The notes below the pieces were generated by a model. That model made no database searches, had not been told where the DNA came from, and was given only the letters and a program-made list of their open reading frames with translations. Below, piece after piece: positions 23,888 to 26,804 of a DNA stretch of 26,804 nt; positions within the stretch are counted from its first letter, which is position 1, and each line of letters begins with the position of its first letter. The position numbers and the translations under genes were made by a program. The stretch spans positions 1-26,804 of the forward strand of contig JAUJNC010000024.1 in NCBI GenBank assembly GCA_030446525.1. The letters run 5' to 3'. The stretch comes from Armatimonadaceae bacterium. GTDB taxonomy: Bacteria; Armatimonadota; Armatimonadia; Armatimonadales; Armatimonadaceae.

Positions 23888-24412
23888 CTACGGCCCGATG
23901 CCGGAAATCAGCCGCTCCAGGCTCCGCGCCTGTTCCCGCCGCGCCGGGCGCAGCTCGATGCGCTCTTCCAGGTCCTCGCCCGCGCATTGCTGCCGGAACT
24001 CCTGCTCGCGCCGCTCCATCTCCCGGCGCTCCCGCTCCAGGTCCAGCAGCGCCGGGCGCAGCTCGATGTCGTCTTCCAGGCTCCGCGCCCGGCACGCGCG
24101 CTCGAACTCCTGCCGGCGCCGCTCCAGCCCGCGCAGCTGCTGCCCCTGCTCGAAGTCGGCCTCCTCATAGGGCAGGGCGGTGTCCAGCGCCGGCGGGCGC
24201 TCCAGCGGGGCCACGCGCCCCAGGATGCGGTCGCACAGGTACTTGGCCGAGGCCACGTCGCCGCCCTTGGCGAAGGCGATCAGCGCGTCCACCACATCGG
24301 GCAACGCGTCGGCTATCTTCTGCTCGGCCGCCTCCGCCGCCGGTGCGTAGCGCAGCGCCTTCGGTTTGCGCCCGGCGCCGGCCCGGGCGCCGCCGTGTCC
24401 GTTGCTTGCCAT
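23888..24412 (-). CDS. Terminase-small-subunit-like / phage-type protein with coiled coil
   Basis: A 174-residue protein. It starts MASNGHGGARAGAGRKPKAL, and the G-G-x-R-x-G-A-G-R-K motif is typical of phage terminase small subunits and related phage DNA-binding proteins. A helical region follows (ADALPDVVDALIAFAKGGDV, ASAKYLCDRILGR), then a long charged coiled coil of Arg/Glu. In the coiled coil a block of about 37 residues occurs twice, each ending LE(D/E)(D/R)IELRPA. The start ATG at 24412 has an upstream AGGGGGG. It is the last gene of the minus-strand block. No large terminase or portal gene is in view, so phage packaging is only a suggestion; a plasmid or satellite protein is equally possible. 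Confidence 0.7.
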   Translation of the reverse strand: MASNGHGGARAGAGRKPKALRYAPAAEAAEQKIADALPDVVDALIAFAKGGDVASAKYLCDRILGRVAPLERPPALDTALPYEEADFEQGQQLRGLERRRQEFERACRARSLEDDIELRPALLDLERERREMERREQEFRQQCAGEDLEERIELRPARREQARSLERLISGIGP

Positions 24413-24456
24413 GTCGTCTGTCCCCCCTTCTTGAAAAAGCCGCAGGAATCAAGTTT

Positions 24457-24822
24457 TCAAGACCTGGCCCGGCGGCCGCGCGGGCGGACGTGCTCCAGGA
24501 CCATCTTCCCGTCCCCGTCCGCCCGCGGCGCCAGGAAGCCGAGCGCCTGCTCCTGGCGCACGGCGTAGCCCACCGAAAAGGCCATGAGTCGGGCGACCGC
24601 GGCGAGGCGCGCGGCCAGGTCGCGGGGCGCGCCGGGGGCGGGCTCCGTGTCGCAGGCCTCGTGATACTGCGTGCGCGGCGACGGGGCGCCGCTCGCCGCC
24701 TCGGGGTGCTCGTAGCCTTCGCGCAGGACCGCCAGCAGGGCGCCGTTGCGCGCGAAGCTTGCCGGCAGGCTGTAGAACACGCCGGGGGCGAGCTCGACCA
24801 CGGTGTTGCGGGTTCTCCCCAT
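24457..24822 (-). CDS. Hypothetical protein of the phage-like block
   Basis: A 121-residue protein beginning MGRTRNTVVELAPGVFYSLP. I recognise no family. It contains a hydrophobic stretch DLAARLAAVARLMAFSVGYA that could be an amphipathic helix, and a basic C-terminus (EHVRPRGRRARS). The start ATG at 24822 follows GGAGG by eight bases. It lies 44 bases upstream of the terminase-like gene and 26 bases downstream of the next gene on the same strand, so they probably share a transcript. Confidence 0.65.
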   Translation of the reverse strand: MGRTRNTVVELAPGVFYSLPASFARNGALLAVLREGYEHPEAASGAPSPRTQYHEACDTEPAPGAPRDLAARLAAVARLMAFSVGYAVRQEQALGFLAPRADGDGKMVLEHVRPRGRRARS

Positions 24823-24848
24823 CTGCTTATCCTCCGCGCGCGCTTTTT

Positions 24849-25067
24849 TTAGGTGTCAAAAGTGTCAAATCCGGCCCGCTTCGCCAGGCGCCGGCTCTGC
24901 GCCCGCAGCCGCGCCGCCTCCGAATCCGGGGACGGCTCGCACAGCAGGCAAAGCACCTCTGACACCAGGCGCAGGCTCTGCACGCGCAGCCGCCCCGCCT
25001 CTGACCGGGCGTGCGCGCGCTTCATCTGGGCGGCCAGCGCCCAGAAAGGCGCCGCGTTGTCGTTCAT
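24849..25067 (-). CDS. Small helical hypothetical protein
   Basis: A 72-residue protein starting MNDNAAPFWALAAQMKRAHA. It is helical and repetitive: 'SEAGRLRVQSLRLVSEVLCL' and 'SEAARLRAQSRRLAKRAGF' are two versions of one segment. No family recognised. Its ATG overlaps the stop of the coiled-coil gene by four bases (ATGA at 25064-25067), which supports both gene calls and the chosen start over the longer upstream frame. A longer frame on the plus strand across this area is low-complexity and was not accepted. Confidence 0.65.
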   Translation of the reverse strand: MNDNAAPFWALAAQMKRAHARSEAGRLRVQSLRLVSEVLCLLCEPSPDSEAARLRAQSRRLAKRAGFDTFDT

Positions 25068-25774
25068 GGCTGTTTCCCCTTCCAATCCTGCCGCATCAGC
25101 AGCCGCGACAGCTCTTCGTCCGTGGCGGCGCCCATCTCGGCCGAGAGCTGCTGCGCCGCCCCGCTCTCCCGGCCGCGCTCGCTGACGACGGCCTGCGCCG
25201 CCTGCAGGACGCGCTCTTTCTCCCGGGCGGCTTCCTGCTCGGCCTCGGCGGCCTGCGCCGCCCGGGTCCGCGCCAGGCCCACGAGCTCCCCCCGGGCCTG
25301 CCCGGCCAACCGGCCGAACTCCCACCGGAGCTGCTCCAGCCTGGCCGGGAGTTCCTCGGCCTCGGCCTGCGCCTGCCGGCGGGCCGCGGGCGATTCGTTC
25401 GCGTCGCCGCCGCGCTTCGACCTCTGGTGCTCCCGGCGCAGCAGGGCGACCTCGGCCTCGTCGATGGCGGCCGCCTTCTCGGCGAGCGCGCCCTTCAGGG
25501 CGGCCGGGAGCGCGGCGAGCAGTTCCGCCCGGCGCCGGTCCTGCCGCTCCTGCCGGTCCCGGGCCGCCTGGAGTATCGCTTCCTCTCGCGCGCTGAACTC
25601 CGGGGCGTCCGATTCGGGGCGTTTGCGGCCCAGGAGGACCCTCTCGTTCTGTTTGACTTCCTCCGGCGAGAGCACGAAGACGGTCGTGCTGTTCCCGTGG
25701 GCGTCAACGGTGCGCACCGGCGCCGGCGGGTCCGCCGGGCGCTCGGGCGGGAAAAGGTCGCGTAACTTGGGCAT
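25064..25774 (-). CDS. Coiled-coil protein of the phage-like block
   Basis: A 236-residue protein. The N-terminus is Pro-rich (MPKLRDLFPPERPADPPAPV) and is followed by a short strand-like part (NSTTVFVLSPEEVKQNERVL), then from about residue 60 almost continuous Ala/Glu/Arg/Gln helix suited to a coiled coil. No known family. Phage and plasmid structural or scaffold proteins can look like this, but composition alone proves nothing. The start ATG at 25774 follows GAGAGGA. It lies five bases downstream of the RHH gene and overlaps the next gene by four bases, making a tight operon. Confidence 0.65.
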   Translation of the reverse strand: MPKLRDLFPPERPADPPAPVRTVDAHGNSTTVFVLSPEEVKQNERVLLGRKRPESDAPEFSAREEAILQAARDRQERQDRRRAELLAALPAALKGALAEKAAAIDEAEVALLRREHQRSKRGGDANESPAARRQAQAEAEELPARLEQLRWEFGRLAGQARGELVGLARTRAAQAAEAEQEAAREKERVLQAAQAVVSERGRESGAAQQLSAEMGAATDEELSRLLMRQDWKGKQP

Positions 25775-25779
25775 CGTCT

Positions 25780-25998
25780 TTATCCTCTCTCCGGGGCCGG
25801 TCGCCGCTCGCCGGTCTCCAGCCCCAGGTGCAGCGCACAGGCGGTCCTGATCAGGTCGCTCCGGTTCGTCGTGCCGCCCTGCTTCCTGGCCGCGGTGTCC
25901 AGCGCCAAGACGAGCTGCGGGGGCAGGAGCACGCTGACGCGGCGCAGGTCCCTGGGCTCTTCGGGCGGCCTGCCCGGATGTTGCTGCGAGTCGCTCAT
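25780..25998 (-). CDS. Ribbon-helix-helix (CopG/Arc-type) DNA-binding protein
   Basis: A 72-residue protein. After a Pro-rich leader (MSDSQQHPGRPPEEPRD) it has an RHH pattern: strand LRRVSVLLPPQLVLALDTAA, then KQGGTTNRSDLIRTACALHL. Such dimers bind operators through the beta ribbon and often autoregulate plasmid, phage or toxin-antitoxin operons. Placement as the first gene of the block fits an autorepressor. The ATG at 25998 follows AGGAAA; the 12 extra codons upstream are unlikely. No toxin gene is recognisable next to it. Confidence 0.72.
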   Translation of the reverse strand: MSDSQQHPGRPPEEPRDLRRVSVLLPPQLVLALDTAARKQGGTTNRSDLIRTACALHLGLETGERRPAPERG

Positions 25999-26296
25999 GT
26001 CTGCTTTCCTCTTCTTCCTGTCCGCTGGATGCATCCGCTTAAAACGCTTATTAGAAACGCATTTTATATGTTTAGACGAGGATAAGGAAGGATTTGTTCC
26101 GTCATGATTTGTTTTATTGCCAGAATCCTGTCACGTTGGCTAGACACTCCCGATAACGTAACGCAAGCGGGCCTTATGATTGCTCCACGCGCGAGGGCGC
26201 GCGATATGTCCGCCATGGGCCGCGCCCCGCCGCTCAAGGAGGATATCGCCTGGCGGCAGAAGAAATGGCCGGGGATTCTGATCAAGGAGGCACATG
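25999..26296. other. Divergent intergenic region, AT-rich core
   Basis: About 300 bases between the minus-strand block and the sodC gene. The part at about 26030-26120 is clearly AT-rich in otherwise GC-rich DNA and includes ATTTTATATG, a reasonable place for the promoter of the minus-strand operon. No operator repeat was identified with confidence. Confidence 0.45.
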
Positions 26297-26804
26297 ATGA
26301 GAAAGGCCACGTTCCTCTTGGCCGCATTGGCGGCACTGCTCGCCCTGAGCACCGAAGCCCGAAGCGACCGCGCCTGGCACGCCTTCGCCGTCCTGGAGGA
26401 CACGCGCGGCCGGGTGGTCGGGCTCGCTTCTTTCGTTGAGGACCGCCGGGGCAGGGTCCACGTCTCGGTGCTGGCGCGGGGCATCTCGCCCGGGCAGCAC
26501 GGCACGCACGTGCACGCGGTCGGCCACTGCGACGCCAGCACCGACCCGCCGTTCGTGTCGGCCGGCGGCCACTTCAACCCGCAGGGCCGCCAGCACGGGC
26601 TCAGGAACCCCGACGGGCCGCACGCGGGCGATCTGCCCAACCTGTGGGTCGGTCGCGACCGCGTGGGTTACCTGTACTACGTCACGGATCGCTTCACCCT
26701 CTCGCCGGGCCCGAACAGCCTCTTCGACGAGGACGGCAGCGCGCTGGTGATCCACGCCAACCCGGACGACCAAGTGACGGACCCCACCGGCAACAGCGGC
26801 GGCC
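26297..26804 (+). CDS. sodC: Secreted Cu/Zn superoxide dismutase (partial, runs off the window)
   Basis: The visible 169 residues begin with a signal peptide (MRKATFLLAALAALLALSTE) and contain a Cu/Zn SOD domain with every metal ligand. Copper ligands are His71 and His73 (GTHVHAVGHC), His92 (GGHFNP) and His153 (VIHANPDD). Zinc ligands are His92, His100, His109 and Asp112 (GPHAGD). Cys78 is one half of the usual disulfide; the partner lies beyond the window. The enzyme converts superoxide to oxygen and peroxide in the periplasm or outside the cell. Two adjacent ATG codons exist; the second (26297) is chosen because it is six bases from AAGGAGG, while the first (26294) is only three. It belongs to the flanking chromosomal genes rather than to the phage-like block. 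Confidence 0.93.
   Translation, partial: MRKATFLLAALAALLALSTEARSDRAWHAFAVLEDTRGRVVGLASFVEDRRGRVHVSVLARGISPGQHGTHVHAVGHCDASTDPPFVSAGGHFNPQGRQHGLRNPDGPHAGDLPNLWVGRDRVGYLYYVTDRFTLSPGPNSLFDEDGSALVIHANPDDQVTDPTGNSGG

Noticed and set aside
24803..25765. 320-residue plus-strand open frame across the phage-like block
   Set aside because: Low-complexity Arg/Pro/Ala/Gly sequence without a family match. The minus-strand genes have ribosome sites, a 4-bp overlap and normal composition.
26282..26773. Minus-strand frame opposite sodC
   Set aside because: The plus-strand frame has all Cu/Zn SOD metal ligands, a signal peptide and a good ribosome site.

Overview
The window is high-GC bacterial DNA with ordinary chromosomal genes and an unusually dense pile of mobile elements. 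A secreted protein with a PEP-CTERM sorting tail, a giant BTAD/NB-ARC/TPR regulator with a degenerate cyclase domain, a small zinc-ribbon protein of the DUF5679 type and a DUF899 protein together suggest a soil or water bacterium of a group such as Armatimonadota or Chloroflexota. That is inference; there is no rRNA or marker gene. I see no tRNA, rRNA or CRISPR array.

Layout. 1-1.4 kb: end of a gene, a retropepsin-like protease and a complete tyrosine recombinase. 1.4-1.6 kb: a zinc-ribbon protein on the minus strand. 2.1-5.7 kb: the regulator. 6.1-7.2 kb: a secreted beta-propeller (lactonase-fold) protein. 7.4-13.2 kb: an insertion-sequence cluster. One IS4-type transposase gene (IS-A) is split by a second, frameshift-ridden IS (IS-B) with a perfect 10-bp target duplication. 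An IS3/IS407-type element then joins the cut end of IS-A to the cut end of a third IS4-type transposase (IS-C). A complete IS701/IS4-like element follows. 13.2-16.1 kb: a secreted serine hydrolase gene interrupted by two copies of a ~234-bp MITE. Removing each MITE with one copy of its TA duplication restores a single 524-codon frame. A PEP-CTERM protein gene and a strong terminator follow directly. 16.1-18.3 kb: a frameshifted small gene, a DUF899 protein and a gene remnant.

18.35-23.20 kb is a Tn3-family transposon bounded by 36-bp perfect inverted repeats. It carries a transposase gene broken by one frameshift, a serine resolvase, a pRiA4b ORF-3-like protein and a small acidic protein. 23.2-23.9 kb is a non-coding region with a set of paired 10-bp-period repeats, a 32-bp inverted repeat and a solitary MITE-type end. 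23.9-26.0 kb is a minus-strand block of five small genes of phage or plasmid character (RHH protein, coiled-coil protein, two unknowns and a terminase-small-subunit-like protein). The window ends inside a secreted Cu/Zn superoxide dismutase gene.

The clearest result is the insertion history: nested and serial insertions can be undone on paper to recover intact ancestral genes. The least explained sequence is the repeat field at 23.3-23.9 kb beside the phage-like block.
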